Assembly: GCA_012931725.1 (NCBI GenBank)
Contig: CM022955.1
Span: 10,814,885-10,878,884, forward strand
DNA length: 64,000 bases
Origin: Litsea cubeba
Lineage: Eukaryota > Streptophyta > Magnoliopsida > Laurales > Lauraceae
Direction: 5' to 3'
The position numbers and the translations under genes are program-made. Of this stretch, positions 47,601 to 53,847 are shown one piece after another. The first letter of the stretch is position 1. Every line of letters starts with the position of its first letter. The notes beneath the pieces were generated by a model, which saw nothing but the letters and a program-made list of their open reading frames with translations, was not told the DNA's origin and ran no database searches.

Positions 47601-50600
47601 CGTATCATCAAATATCTCATTCGGACACCAACCCGTGGATTATTTTATCCTGCCAACAACTCCCTGACACTCAAAGCCTACTCAGATGCTGATTGGGCTG
47701 GTTGTCCAGATACTCGTCGCTCTACCACAGGATGGTGTATGTATCTGGGAGATAGCTTGATTTCATGGAAATGCAAGAAACAAGATAAGGTGTCCAGATC
47801 TTCCACCGAAGCTGAGTATCGTGCTATGTCTGCTGCTTGTTCGGAAATTCTATGGCTTCGCGGGTTGCTTTCTGATCTCGGCTTTCCTGCTGATATTGCA
47901 ACACCACTCTATGCAGACAATACTAGTGCAATTCGTATTACTGCCAATCCAGTTTTCCCACGAACGCACTAAACACATAGAGATTGATTGCCATTTTATA
48001 CGCGATGCATACAAGCGTGATGTGATTAGCCTTCCTCACATATCTTCTGATCTTCAAAATGCCGACATCCTCACAAAGGGACTTCCGCGACCTCGCCATC
48101 AGTTCTTGGTTACCAAATTGATGCTTGTGGATTCCCCAGCATCAATTTGAGGGGGGGTGTCAAATTCAAGATGACTCAGGCCCACTTGGGCCCAATATAA
48201 TGTTATTCAATCACGTTAGATTTGGTCAAATCTTTGCACAGCTCCTTCCTTCTTTAATTAGATTGTAAATAGATACACCTTCTTTAAAAGTAGATTGTAA
48301 TTAGATTAGCAAATTTGTAGAGCTGATTTGTAGCTGATTTGTAGCCTTTGATAAGGCATCTGTATTCTTTATAATGGGAGGAAATCTCCAATGAAAGACA
48401 GACGAAATTATTCAATTCTAAATCTTCTCTTGATGCTACGTTTGACACCGCCCGGATCCGAAGCACACGCCCGCACAAGACTATAACGCGGCATGGGGCC
48501 TTTATGCCCTACGCATTTTGCGCCCGCACAAACACACAACGCGGCATGGGGCATTTCTGCCCTGCGTGGTTTCGAACTCGAGACCTCAGGCTCTGATACC
48601 ATGTCAAAGTTGCTAGCCAGTAATCCCAAAACCAATTGGTGACAGGAAACTGCACAAACAACTACTTAACAAAACCCAGCAAGCAATTAACGGTGATCCA
48701 TCCTGCAATGAGATCCTCAACTAATTGAAGATGGATCCAATGGAAGGTTAGGACTTTCACTATGTCTAGGGAATCACCAACGCAAGTAGATTTGCGGTGC
48801 CCTTTTGAGGATTTGACGGTAGCTTGGCTCAAATGGTTCCAATTGATAATTTTGGGAAATTTGCAAGTTAAAGTTCAATTTCAGATTTGAAAGAATTAAT
48901 TCCCACAACTTTTAAGGGTCCAAATAAAATTCAGATCTGAAACTAATTAGGAATGGGGCTAATTAAAGGGAAAAACATGGCAAATTGGGATCCAAAGGGG
49001 GCTTCGGCCCAATTGGATTGGGCTGGGCCCGTTTCTACAGGGTTGGAAGTGGGCTGGGGCTGGTTGGGCCAGACCTGGTGGGGCTGATGTTGAGTGTAGG
49101 TGGTGGATTGGGGGCTGGGTTTTGGTTTGGGTATGGGGTTGGGGTTGGGGTTGGGGTTGGATCTAGGGTTTAGTAAGGAGAATGGGGCTAGATCTAGAGT
49201 GTGATGGATTGGACGGTGATGGGTTGGTGGGAGATGGTACGGCCAGTAAAGGGTTGGTGCTGTTTCGTGTGTTAGAAGGGATGGGAGTTATGGATTTGTG
49301 TGGGGATGAAGGATCGAGGCTATATCTAGGTTTCTATGAGGTAGATCTAGGGTTTTATGGTGGATGGTAATTGAACAATGAAAGAAATAGAGAGATGGAA
49401 GAAGATACCTTGATGGTGATGGAAAATCCTTGGCATCACGCCAAAGTCCAAACTCCCCATCACGGGTAAGGAAGATGAAGATCTTGCAAGGGGAACCTTC
49501 AAGAAAGCTTCAATGGAGATTTTCTTATTCATATCATCAATAATGTCTCTCAAAGAGAAGTACATAGCTTTAAAAGGAAGAAGACAATAAACCCTAACAG
49601 TGGATGACTAACATTAAAACTAGGCTAGAGAGTTACATCCATCCATCAACTAATAACATGAAATAATAAAAGAAAATAAAACAAAGAAAAGAATAGATGA
49701 AGATGTCAACACAAAAGGGGCTGCGTCACGCCTGTGAATTCGTGTGCATGGGCTTGCGCACAATTCCCAATGTGTTGGGTAAGTCGCGTGCCCCTCCACT
49801 TTGGACCCCTTTTGATTCTTCATATTTTGCTTTAATTCCTCTGGGTCCCATTGAATTTCTTTAATATTCTTGAAATCCTCCAGTAGTTCCTCTCATGTGG
49901 GCCATTTCGATGTGGGGTCTTCCTCACGTATGCCACAGGAGGCCGTCAGCAAGCCAGACATCAGATCCAATGGTGGTCTTCTTCAGAAAACAGATCCAAT
50001 GGTGAATCCACATGGTATTGATGGATTAGGCCCATGAAAGGCGATCCATCCATAAAAAAGCTCTATCTGCAACTTTCTTCTTGTGCCGATAGTGTTGGTA
50101 GACTTTGGAGTACTTGAGATTGATGTCCTCATCACAAATGGCTCAACATTCAAACTTAGTTGATAGACTATGTCCGAAATTCTCTTGGGATACTCTGTAG
50201 GATGTTAGTGGGGCCTAATATATCAGTAGACTTCATACCATTTTCTGAATATCGAAATTTTATCTCAATCATTCTAGGGGTTGAATTGAGTTGGATTGTG
50301 AATTGAAAGATTCTTTTAAAAAGTAAGATAAGAAAAATGGTAGCTATCCATATTCCATCCATTTTTTCATCCATAGCAGTATCAATATAGTGACGGATAA
50401 GTTTATTATACAACCATATGAAGAACATCATTGACAAATATTGATGTATGGGGTTGTATGTGAATTTAAATTTGTTCAAGATATCAACATTACAAGGAAA
50501 AGAAACCAGTTGTAATTTTTCATGCTCTTTGAATCCAATAGAAAATTTAAATTATCAACATTACATGATTAGGACTTGTTCGCCCGAAGTAGAGAAGTGA

Positions 50601-51651
50601 TTCATTAAAAAAATTCAATTTTTGCTTCTCTTTAAAACTTTCTCAAAATCCATCAAATTCTTATCTTAAATTCTTAATAGGTTTGCTTTAAAAAAGTGAA
50701 AAATACAACTAAAAGAAATAATGAATGTAGGGAATTAATGTAGGGTGAAACAATTCCCACTCTAGATCACTCTTGTTGCACTCCTATTCTTTGCTTCTTT
50801 CTAAAGCTTCCTAAGATCCAACAAATTCTTATCTTAATAGGTTTATTCGCTAGATAATCTCTTAGAAATAGAAGCACCAAAAAATGAAAAATAGAGTAAA
50901 GAATTGACCAAAAATAGTCATTCAGCTAGCTAGATGCCTGAATTGTGTGACTAGAATCATTAGATACAACGAATATTCAATCGTAGTGTTCCAACCTGAA
51001 TCCTATGATTTATCTCTAAATAGGTTCTTTGTACGGGTACAAATCTCTTTTCCCTAGGATTTGGTTTGAATCTATGATGCCCAAATACGGCATGGACACG
51101 TTAGGGACACAGATTTTACACATAAAAAGTGACGTATTGGACACAACACATCACAATACGTTGCCCACTTCTAAAGTATCTGTGCATCATAGCTTTGAAT
51201 TATACGATTATAATCTCAAGTCCTAGGATTTTAACAACAGTTCCTCAAATCAACATTCCTATCTCTATTCAAACAAAAAGGCAAATGGATTATATGTAAG
51301 TTCTAGATTTTTATTATTATTAATTTTTTTCTCAAGTCCTAGGATTTTAACAACAGTTCCTCAAATCAACATTCCTATCTCTATTCAAACAAAAAGGCAA
51401 ATGGATTATATGTAAGTTCTAGATTTTTATTATTATTATTTTTTTTTGCAAGGTATGTAAGAACTAGATTGAGGATCATAGAATCACGAAGGTCAATAAT
51501 ACCAAAGCCCTTGAGAATGAGATTGCATGTTGCTTATTGGTGCTTATTGCTGCAACACCTATTCATTTATATGGCATCCTTCTTTCTCAGTTCTGTTTAT
51601 TGAATTGTTGTTGCAGGTGTGTTTCGAATATTTGGCTTTGAGAGCACATAA
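23677..51651 (+). CDS. THO3/TEX1: THO complex subunit 3 (TEX1), 11 exons
   Basis: A seven-bladed WD40 protein of the THO/TREX complex, which couples transcription to mRNA export and, in plants, supports small-RNA production in the nucleus. Exons: 23677-23742, 23831-23926, 24642-24771, 26933-27024, 29748-29816, 33027-33084, 33287-33386, 41804-41890, 42054-42132, 42247-42379, 51617-51651. All introns are GT-AG, phases agree, and the product is 314 aa, the family's usual length. Visible WD units: GHKKKVHSVAW...QTARIW (residues 18-47), GHTDSVDQLCW...TVRLWDAR (64-97), NINITYRPDG...LTILDVR, VNEIAWNTTG, AHTAGCYCIAIDP...LVSLWDLS, WPVRTVSFNYTG, AAMNSVEWNPKYNLLAYAGDDKN. It ends GVFRIFGFEST. The start is fixed by the conserved PFKNLHSREYQGH N-terminus. 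The gene covers 28 kb because introns 7 (8.4 kb) and 10 (9.2 kb) carry full retrotransposons. The terminal exon encodes only the last 11 residues. Confidence 0.95.
25228..25808. mobile_element. hAT-like non-autonomous element in TEX1 intron 3
   Basis: It is flanked by the 8-bp direct repeat TTGGGCAT (25220-25227 and 25809-25816), the hAT duplication length. Ends are AGAGGTGTCAAATG and, read inward from the right, CTATGTCAAACGTG, an imperfect inverted repeat. The GC-rich subterminal regions are full of GCACGGC/GCCGTGC words, usual for plant hAT elements. No transposase is encoded. Confidence 0.8.
25817..26932. other. Rest of TEX1 intron 3, with a SINE-like tail
   Basis: No exon is seen. At about 26860-26912 a GACCCCAGAAAAATGGGATG block is followed by a (GAT)n tail, resembling the 3' end of plant Au/TS-type SINEs. 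The 5' tRNA-like part was not identified. A small hairpin lies at about 26500-26562 (GGGCACAGGCACAGCTACCA with an inverted GGTAGCCACCACCTGTGCC). Confidence 0.35.
27913..27924 (+). other. Copia-type primer-binding site remnant in TEX1 intron 4
   Basis: TGGTATCAGAGC follows GTGGTTTCA, an LTR-like end at 27912. The upstream 180 bp (about 27730-27912) may be the LTR, but no second copy is present. Confidence 0.55.
28187..28905 (-). pseudogene. Fragment of a Copia gag gene in TEX1 intron 4
   Basis: Read on the minus strand, about 28905-28620 gives pieces of a copia gag (MWDYMKRVYNQNNSARHF and IQDYYSGF) with frame breaks. The ORF at 28612-28187 then holds a CCHC zinc knuckle CYSCKEYGHIANQC, and a second, decayed knuckle in which the second Cys is Tyr and the His is lost. 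It resembles the gag of the intact Copia at 44058, with both knuckles at the same place. Protease, integrase and RT are missing. The fragment is opposite in strand to the nearby primer site at 27913, so the element is rearranged. Confidence 0.8.
29044..29193. mobile_element. Small MITE in TEX1 intron 4
   Basis: A 150-bp element with inverted ends: TGTTGTAAAAATCGCTAGGC at the left and TGTTGCAAAAATCGGCCTAG read inward from the right. The interior has CTAGGCGG and GATTAATCCCC repeats. The target duplication is not clear. Confidence 0.65.
29817..30724. other. TEX1 intron 5, 5' part, with an LTR remnant
   Basis: A segment ending CTAATTTTCA at 30330, followed by TGGTATCAGA (30334-30343), looks like the 3' edge of an LTR and its primer site. 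It resembles 34545-34803 in layout. No gene is seen. Confidence 0.45.
30725..30909. mobile_element. Foldback MITE in TEX1 intron 5
   Basis: An almost complete palindrome. The arms share TATTCAAGTGCATCTATCCC, CTCACCATAGGGTGA and GAAGTTTCAAGTACA, and fold on each other across about 185 bp. The flanks are TATAT on both sides, fitting a TA-type insertion. Confidence 0.8.
30910..32016. other. TEX1 intron 5, middle part
   Basis: No exon. A T-run of about 28 bases at 31220-31247, followed by GAGAACAAATC, looks like the poly(A) end of a reverse-oriented retroposon. Confidence 0.35.
32017..32548. mobile_element. Foldback MITE, 532 bp, in TEX1 intron 5
   Basis: The ends GGGAAATTTTCAAAAAAAGT and, inward from the right, GGGATACTTTCAAAAAAAGT form inverted repeats that extend over about 150 bp per arm (ATTCTTTCAATCAAGTCCT has its inverted partner near 32440). 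The flanks TTATCTTA and TTATCTTT agree at 7 of 8 bases, a likely 8-bp target duplication. Confidence 0.75.
33387..35669. other. TEX1 intron 7 before the Copia insertion
   Basis: Besides the LTR remnant at 34545 there is a CACACC/ACAACAAAA-rich stretch at 34105-34290 but no recognisable gene. A perfect 18-bp repeat (TATTGATCCCATAGGAAGG) links the end of exon 7 to the start of the intron (33369-33387 and 33397-33415). Confidence 0.4.
34545..34803 (+). mobile_element. LTR remnant with primer site in TEX1 intron 7
   Basis: An LTR-like segment from TGTTGAGATTACTGGG (34545) to AAATCCCA (34791), followed by TGGTATAAGAGC, a mutated Met-tRNA primer site. No partner LTR or coding region is present. 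Confidence 0.55.
35675..35971 (-). repeat. 3' LTR of the intron 7 Copia
   Basis: Runs TGACATTC to TTTAACA on the plus strand. No difference from 41048-41344 was seen by eye. Confidence 0.95.
35966..36508 (-). CDS. Copia RNase H segment (frameshifted from RT)
   Basis: The C-terminal part of the polyprotein. It starts at about STRGLFFPVG, continues with AYSDADWAGCPDTRRSTTGW (RNase H catalytic Asp), SSTESEYRAMS and ADNTSAIRI, and ends in a conserved RNase H tail (KHIEVDCHFIRD, QLADILTKGLPRPRHEFLV). It lies one frame from the RT ORF. The change maps to a GGG run (plus strand 36500-36502), where one base appears extra. Confidence 0.85.
   Translation of the reverse strand: MVPSTRGLFFPVGTPLTLTAYSDADWAGCPDTRRSTTGWCVYLGDALISWKCKKQDKVSKSSTESEYRAMSSACSEILWLRGLLSGLGFSQTKPTPLHADNTSAIRITENPVFHERTKHIEVDCHFIRDEYDRKVITLPHISTEFQLADILTKGLPRPRHEFLVRKLLLVDSPHQFEGGC
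36441..37883 (-). CDS. Copia reverse transcriptase segment
   Basis: Contains the copia RT signature: WKVYS-type region GCKWVYSVKLKSDG, RYKARLVALGNRQEYGIDY, ETFAPVAKMTTVR, QMDVKNAFLHGDLKEEVYM and the catalytic YVDDIIITG. The open frame extends upstream past 37883 to about 38066, including SRNVVFFENQYFF. The ORF therefore continues the integrase C-terminus after a one-base shift in an A7 run (plus strand 38067-38073). It leaves frame again at 36500-36502. Confidence 0.85.
   Translation of the reverse strand: MSRNVVFFENQYFFPRNGDSNESVSFSFLPSFSDTTPPPVTRFKPNFVYKRRNVTGDPGSGSLATPTLNAPDPAPDQPPAPPVPDTAPNPPPAPLRRSIRHTKPPDRYGFTHASLLTTLSSISIPNSYSQAVHHDCWIQAMQEELRALQENHTWDIVTCPSSVKPIGCKWVYSVKLKSDGSLDRYKARLVALGNRQEYGIDYEETFAPVAKMTTVRTVLAIAASQSWPLYQMDVKNAFLHGDLKEEVYMRLPHGIPSSSKTDVARLRRSLYGLKQAPRAWFDKFRTTLLQLSFIQSPYDPSMFTLHSSRGLTILLVYVDDIIITGPHSDMIQQVQASLQDKFHMKDLGPLNYFLGLEVHQSKKGLFLHQHKYATDLVDLADLGDSRPVDTPLEVNVKLRQQDGDLLPDPTFYRRLVGSLVYLTITRPDISYAVNLVSQFMTAPRHHHLAAVKRIIRYIIGTLDPRLIFSSWHTTYSNCLF
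38038..40185 (-). CDS. Copia gag, protease and integrase
   Basis: 715 aa, start at MLPMEKGDLKLIKF (the second Met, three codons later, matches the start of the intron 10 Copia). In order: gag (about 1-230); two CCHC knuckles, CFCCHKLGHVSTQC and CSYCKTKGHVLPEC (236-267); aspartic protease WYIDSGASNH (Asp at 362); pre-integrase HHCC zinc motif (about 492-527); integrase core with HSDVWG, RSDSGGEY and NGVSERKNR, giving the D-D-E triad. The frame ends early at 38038 because of an extra base in the A7 run at 38067-38073. Confidence 0.9.
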   Translation of the reverse strand: MLPMEKGDLKLIKFNGTNYTTWSFQFQIYLKGKELWGHIDDSDPKPNDDKLLSKWEVKDCQIMTWILGSVDAQFILNLRPYKTAKGMWLYLKKIYLQENSARRFHLEHEISQFVQGTMSIQDYYSQFTSLWTDYAELIYAALPADSLASIQEIHQTSQRDQFLMKLRPQFENVRSNLLSRVPSPSLESCLGELLREEQRLMTQTALTQNTPQTAPVDVAYVARGKPQTRDMSRVKCFCCHKLGHVSTQCDQKFCSYCKTKGHVLPECRKRPQNQANRAPQQRAYYAPIPDTTSPVIPASSQQQSAYSAHLPDASSTVISAPPAASSSSTLTPEMVQQMIINAFSALGLSGNPKSSTSTWYIDSGASNHMTHSHVNMTHIRKYDGDLCINTASGGSIPISAVGKVPHSLPLHNVFLSPRLTTNLLSVGQLVDSNCSILFSRSGCVVQDQTSGKVLAKGPKLGRLFPLQISSNEKFSSESALFSHFSHNKCQLWHNRLGHPNSKTLMFLLNSGLINDNKVSFKDVSFSCDSCKMGKGKTLPFPLHDSLALKCFDIVHSDVWGIAPVISHSHYKYFVTFIDDYSRFTWIYFLHAKSDVFSVFKVFLSYVENQFSTTIKILRSDSGGEYVSKEFQAFLQSKGIISQRSCPYTPQQNGVSERKNRHLLDIARSLLLSSSVPTRFWPEALSTAVHVINRLPSSRIDNQTPFFSTFSKASTL
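41036..41047 (-). other. Primer-binding site of the intron 7 Copia
   Basis: Minus-strand TGGTATCAGAGC directly abuts the 5' LTR (right-hand on the plus strand). Confidence 0.9.
41048..41344 (-). repeat. 5' LTR of the intron 7 Copia
   Basis: This is the second copy of the 297-bp LTR. Transcription from it would run against TEX1. Confidence 0.95.
42871..42940 (-). repeat. TRIM terminal direct repeat, left
   Basis: TGTCAAAGTTGC to CTACTTAACA, 70 bp. Confidence 0.9.
42965..43254 (+). repeat. 5' LTR of the intron 10 Copia
   Basis: TGTCAAATTC to GTTTGACA. A TATA-like TTTATAATGGG is at about 43177. Three transitions separate it from the 3' LTR. Confidence 0.95.
43255..43266 (+). other. Primer-binding site of the intron 10 Copia
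   Basis: TGGTATCAGAGC, directly after the LTR; complementary to the initiator Met tRNA 3' end. Confidence 0.9.
43267..44057 (+). other. Copia 5' leader
   Basis: Untranslated leader between the primer site and gag. It contains only short ORFs with no recognisable domain. Confidence 0.7.
44058..47972 (+). CDS. Copia gag-protease-integrase-RT-RNase H polyprotein
   Basis: 1304 aa. Gag 1-240; CCHC knuckles CYSCKKYGHLATQC and CNYCKKKGHIITEC (244-275); protease WYLDSGASNH (Asp at 346); integrase zinc motif and core with HSDVWG, RSDSRGEY and NGVAERKNR; RT with QMDVKNAFLHGDLKEDVYM and YVDDIIITG (about 1045); RNase H DADWAG (about 1210). It is close to the intron 7 Copia along its length, but a different subfamily. 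In the integrase motif around the second catalytic Asp, Gly is replaced by Arg (intron 7 copy: RSDSGGEY). The frame breaks at a CCC run at 47957-47959, one base too long, so the last 60 or so residues are in another frame. Confidence 0.95.
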   Translation: MEKSDIKLIQFNGKNYPAWAFQFQLYLEAKELWGFVSGSDPKPTEDDKKISTWNTKDAKIKTWILGAMEPHLILNLKPYMTSKEMWGYLQTVYHQDNSARQFQLECEIAEYNQGTLSIQDYYSGFRNLWSEYDGIKYASVPNNVLKTIQDLQASSHRDQFLMKLRPEYETVTSSLLSRKPLPSLDICLNELLREEQRIHTKAHLEQQHTATYPVAYSAKGNTQSPPTSQSSQTPQTRDMSNVQCYSCKKYGHLATQCNQKFCNYCKKKGHIITECRRRPQTRTPNAYAAKIDYSTAAAASNSMPSQPGSSSSALTPELVQQMIVNAFSALGITGKTKSPSSIWYLDSGASNHLTHSSAQLSSLKKYTGNTHVQTADGGHLPITAFGDISSILPLQNVYHCPHLVSNLLSVGQLVENNCNVSFSSSGCVVQDQMSGREIARGPKIGRLFPLDLSTPIRNNSANDFCFSAQNNCQLWHSRLGHPNFKTMSHMVNSGLLNSIGLSKFVSFDCATCKLGKSKTLPFSVSTSNSTQCFDLVHSDVWGIAPHLSHAHYKYFVTFIDDYSRFTWVYFLHSKADVFHVFKMFLAYVENQFSTCIKILRSDSRGEYLSTEFQHFLQQKGIISQKSCPYTPRQNGVAERKNRHLLDITRSLLIESSVPTRFWTEALSTAAHLINRLTSFSLENESPFYRLYKSTPLYDDLHVFGSVCFVHLPPSERNKLTAQSVKCAFLGYASHQKGFLCYDPHTRRIRTSRNVVFFENQYFFQEHLDFVESSSVVSFPGFSDKKPFVKFDPSFVYQRRSKTATTHSPPNDPPTVSGPTGDPPLRRSSRISVPPNRYGFTHTSLMATMSSTSIPNSYSQAVQHECWNNAMQDELDALAQNHTWDVVPCPSSVKPIGCKWIYSIKLNSDGTLARYKARLVALGNRQEYGIDYDETFAPVAKMTTVRTLLAIAASQSWPLYQMDVKNAFLHGDLKEDVYMRLPQGVSSIITGAVAKLRRSLYGLKQAPRAWFEKFQHALSHLGFHPSPYDPSMFLHHASTGITILLVYVDDIIITGTDADMIHQLQASLHETFHMKDLGPLNYFLGLEVHQSAKGIVLHQHKYALDLIEMAGLQGSAPVDTPVEVNVKLHQDSGDPLPDPTLYRRLVGSLIYLTITRPDISYAVNLVSQFMTNPKHLHLAAVRRIIKYLIRTPTRGLFYPANNSLTLKAYSDADWAGCPDTRRSTTGWCMYLGDSLISWKCKKQDKVSRSSTEAEYRAMSAACSEILWLRGLLSDLGFPADIATPLYADNTSAIRITANPVFPRTH
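47960..48150 (+). CDS. Copia RNase H C-terminal tail, shifted frame
   Basis: Continues the polyprotein after the frame change: HERTKHIEIDCHFIRDAY, then NADILTKGLPRPRHQFLV, stop at 48148-48150, just before the polypurine tract. It matches the tail of the intron 7 element. Confidence 0.85.
48158..48447 (+). repeat. 3' LTR of the intron 10 Copia
   Basis: 290-bp partner of 42965-43254. Confidence 0.95.
48453..48601 (-). other. TRIM interior, right part
   Basis: 149 bp with an internal duplication: a GCCCGCACAA, ACGCGGCATGGGGC, TGCCCT block occurs twice, about 55-60 bp apart. On the minus strand a GAGTTCGAAACC, close to a pol III B box, lies about 20 bp after the primer site. Confidence 0.55.
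48602..48671 (-). repeat. TRIM terminal direct repeat, right
   Basis: Identical by eye to 42871-42940. Confidence 0.9.
48677..51214. other. TEX1 intron 10 after the TRIM
   Basis: No exon recognised. A (GGGGTT)n tract at about 49133-49159 sits in a G-rich stretch (48990-49350). A minus-strand ORF at 50168-50479 (103 aa, hydrophobic patches) matches nothing I recognise. Several short direct repeats occur at 50590-50890. Confidence 0.4.
51215..51442. repeat. 116-bp tandem duplication near the intron 10 acceptor
   Basis: CTCAAGTCCTAGGATTTTAA starts at 51215 and again at 51331. The copies match to TTCTAGATTTTTATTATTAT without visible differences, so the duplication is recent. It lies about 170 bp before the last exon's acceptor. 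Confidence 0.9.
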
Positions 51652-53847
51652 TGCAACAGTTAACCAGAGGTTTTTATCATTTACAGAAGTTGGTGAACTT
51701 GCTTTTGTTCTCCTTTTTTCTTCAATTTGGTTAAGTTGGTACGGCAGTTCTAATGTTTGGCTGGGCAAGATCTTCCAGAAAGTCAATGTAGTAGATGTTC
51801 CAATCTCTGAAATTATGTTTAGCAATGACAATTTACAGTTAATTTCCAACAGTTAGATTCTCATGGTTAATCTCCTCTTAAGATTTAACCATAGCTTATG
51901 ATTTTTGGACATAGCTTCTTCGGAGTTTATTAGTTGGACTCGTTTAGCGGGTTGCACTATGATAGGATCAGGCCAGATGATGGTTAACCTATTAAAGTTT
52001 GCATTTGTTGATAATTTTATTATTCACATGCCAAAACAATGTTACTTTATAGAGGTATGATCACTGATGAACTTGAGATTATGCTTATGGTTTAGCATTC
52101 TCAACACTTCATATCATGAGCAGCTGCTTGGAAGATGTGCCTAAGCCAGTCTGGATGGTCCTGCACATTCAACACTGAAGGTGCGAAGGTGTACTCTGTA
52201 CTCCAGTGTTTTTATGTTTTTTTTCCCTTCTGTTTTTTTTTTTTTTTTGTGAATCAGGCATTACTATATTTCTTTTATAAATTTAAGTTGATCAAAAGAT
52301 CAGATTAGGGGTCTGGTGCTGTACCATCTGCCCTGTTCATACTCTAGACCCATCAATGATCATTCCCCCTACCTCATTTACAGCAATTCATTATTTCTAT
52401 TATCCTCGTTATTCCACAAGAATGAATTTCTCGGAGTATGGCCCTGAATAAGGGGGCGAAGCGCAAAGGGCCCTAAACATGTAGATCTATAAACAATTAT
52501 CCAATATTCTTCATATTGATTCATTTTCGTCGTGTTAAGATTGAAAAGGGTGAAGAACTATTATCATAAAATTTCCTTTGGTTTTAGAATGCAGCATGCT
52601 CTGATATTGATCTATTTTACTTTACATGACCATTTCATTTTCATTGAGGCTTATATGTTGCCTGCAACCCGTGATTTTCAGGCCCATGCCAAATTTACAC
52701 TTATTGTTTTGCACTGCAGTTGCCTCAGCTTTCAGGGGTCTGTGGCCTCTGTTACTATAGGATCTTTGGATATTGGGATTGAGCCTACTAGGTCGACAAC
52801 CACAGCTGATACCCTTGAGATCCTTTGAGCATATCCTACTTTCAGTTTTTTTTTTTTTTTTTTGGGAAAGTTGAGTGTATATATTTTCAAAGGAAATGTA
52901 CATTGTACAAAATAGGAATTGGCCAGCTCGTAGCCACTTGCATTCCCCAGTCAGGAACACAACCAAAAAGAACTAGCGTGCAAGCCGGAAAAAAAAAAAA
53001 AAAAAACGCCCACAAGCTGGACTCGCCAAAAAACACACGCCATGAGATCAAGAAAATAACAGGCCAAAGGAAATGGCCCAGAGAACAAAAACTGAGCCCA
53101 CAGACTGGGACTAGACTAAACCCAACAGAAAAAACAAGATGGAAAATGCAACAGCACATGGACTGGCACGCTGGGCAGAGAGTGAAGATGACAGTCAAAT
53201 GGGATTGAAGTGATGAAGATGAGAGGCCATCCAGGACCAGTAGCTTGCATCTGAGAAATAATGGCAGCAAACAGAGAGGCAGCACTAAAAAATTTTAGAA
53301 ATATTTTTTTTTTTCCGTCAAGTAAAAGGACTGAAGATCTTGAGAGAACCAATATGTATAATAGGCTTACTTCCATTGTTGGGAACTTCCAATGAATAAA
53401 TACAAATAGCATATCCTTAAAAAAAAAAAAAAAACGACAAAATCAAATGCAAACGGCATCAAAACACTGAGTACAAATTCAGCCATGTTACAAGACAATG
53501 AGCAATAATGATATTGCTCATCAAAACAGTAACGCCAGACAAAACTTGCAGTTTCTTTCTGCTGTTCCGTTGATGGCAGGCCATGGAAACAGCACTCTTG
53601 ATGTAAAACTGAGGCACTTTGCATCCAGATGATGGATTCCAGGCCTCTTGAGACTTGGACTGTTTACGTGGATGATGGGAGTTGAAGAATTTTTCTATAG
53701 ATATAAGCAGCTTGCTTGTATACAACATCCAGGAAGGTTGAGAGGAAAAAAAAAAGGCCCAAAATATTCTGAAACAATATAAGTACTCCGAACAAAAGTT
53801 CCAAGGGGCACTCAATCATATAGCTTGAAGTTGGTTCATTCGTTCAA
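51652..53847. other. Convergent intergenic region and 3' UTRs
   Basis: Holds the 3' ends of TEX1 (plus) and the WAV3-type gene (minus). A T-run at 52846-52863 followed by GGGAAAGTTGAGTGTATATA, and an A-run at 52989-53007, look like reverse-oriented retroposon tails. A second retroposon-like segment of the same kind is at 55645-55870. No separate gene is called. Confidence 0.45.

Larger units (their letters stand above)
42965..48447 (+). mobile_element. Ty1/copia element nested in the TRIM, sense to TEX1
   Basis: 5483 bp, with LTRs of 290 bp (42965-43254 and 48158-48447) and target duplication CCGCC (42960-42964 and 48448-48452). The primer site TGGTATCAGAGC is at 43255-43266 and the polypurine tract GAGGGGGGG at 48149-48157. 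The LTRs differ at three positions, all A/G transitions, so it is older than the intron 7 Copia. Coding capacity is nearly complete: one long ORF and one single-base frame change near its end. Confidence 0.95.
42871..48671 (-). mobile_element. TRIM in TEX1 intron 10, split by a Copia insertion
   Basis: Terminal direct repeats of 70 bp (42871-42940 and 48602-48671), identical by eye, start TG and end CA. The 5-bp duplication is AAACC (42866-42870 and 48672-48676). Read on the minus strand it has primer site TGGTATCAGAGC (48601-48590) directly after the right repeat, and polypurine GAGGGGGGG (42949-42941) directly before the left one. Without the Copia insert and its duplicated CCGCC the TRIM is only about 313 bp and codes for nothing. 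These are the defining traits of terminal-repeat retrotransposons in miniature. Confidence 0.9.

Noticed and set aside
50168..50479. 103-aa minus-strand ORF in TEX1 intron 10
   Set aside because: Considered as organelle-derived DNA because of its hydrophobic, Ile-rich product, but no recognisable organelle gene matched.
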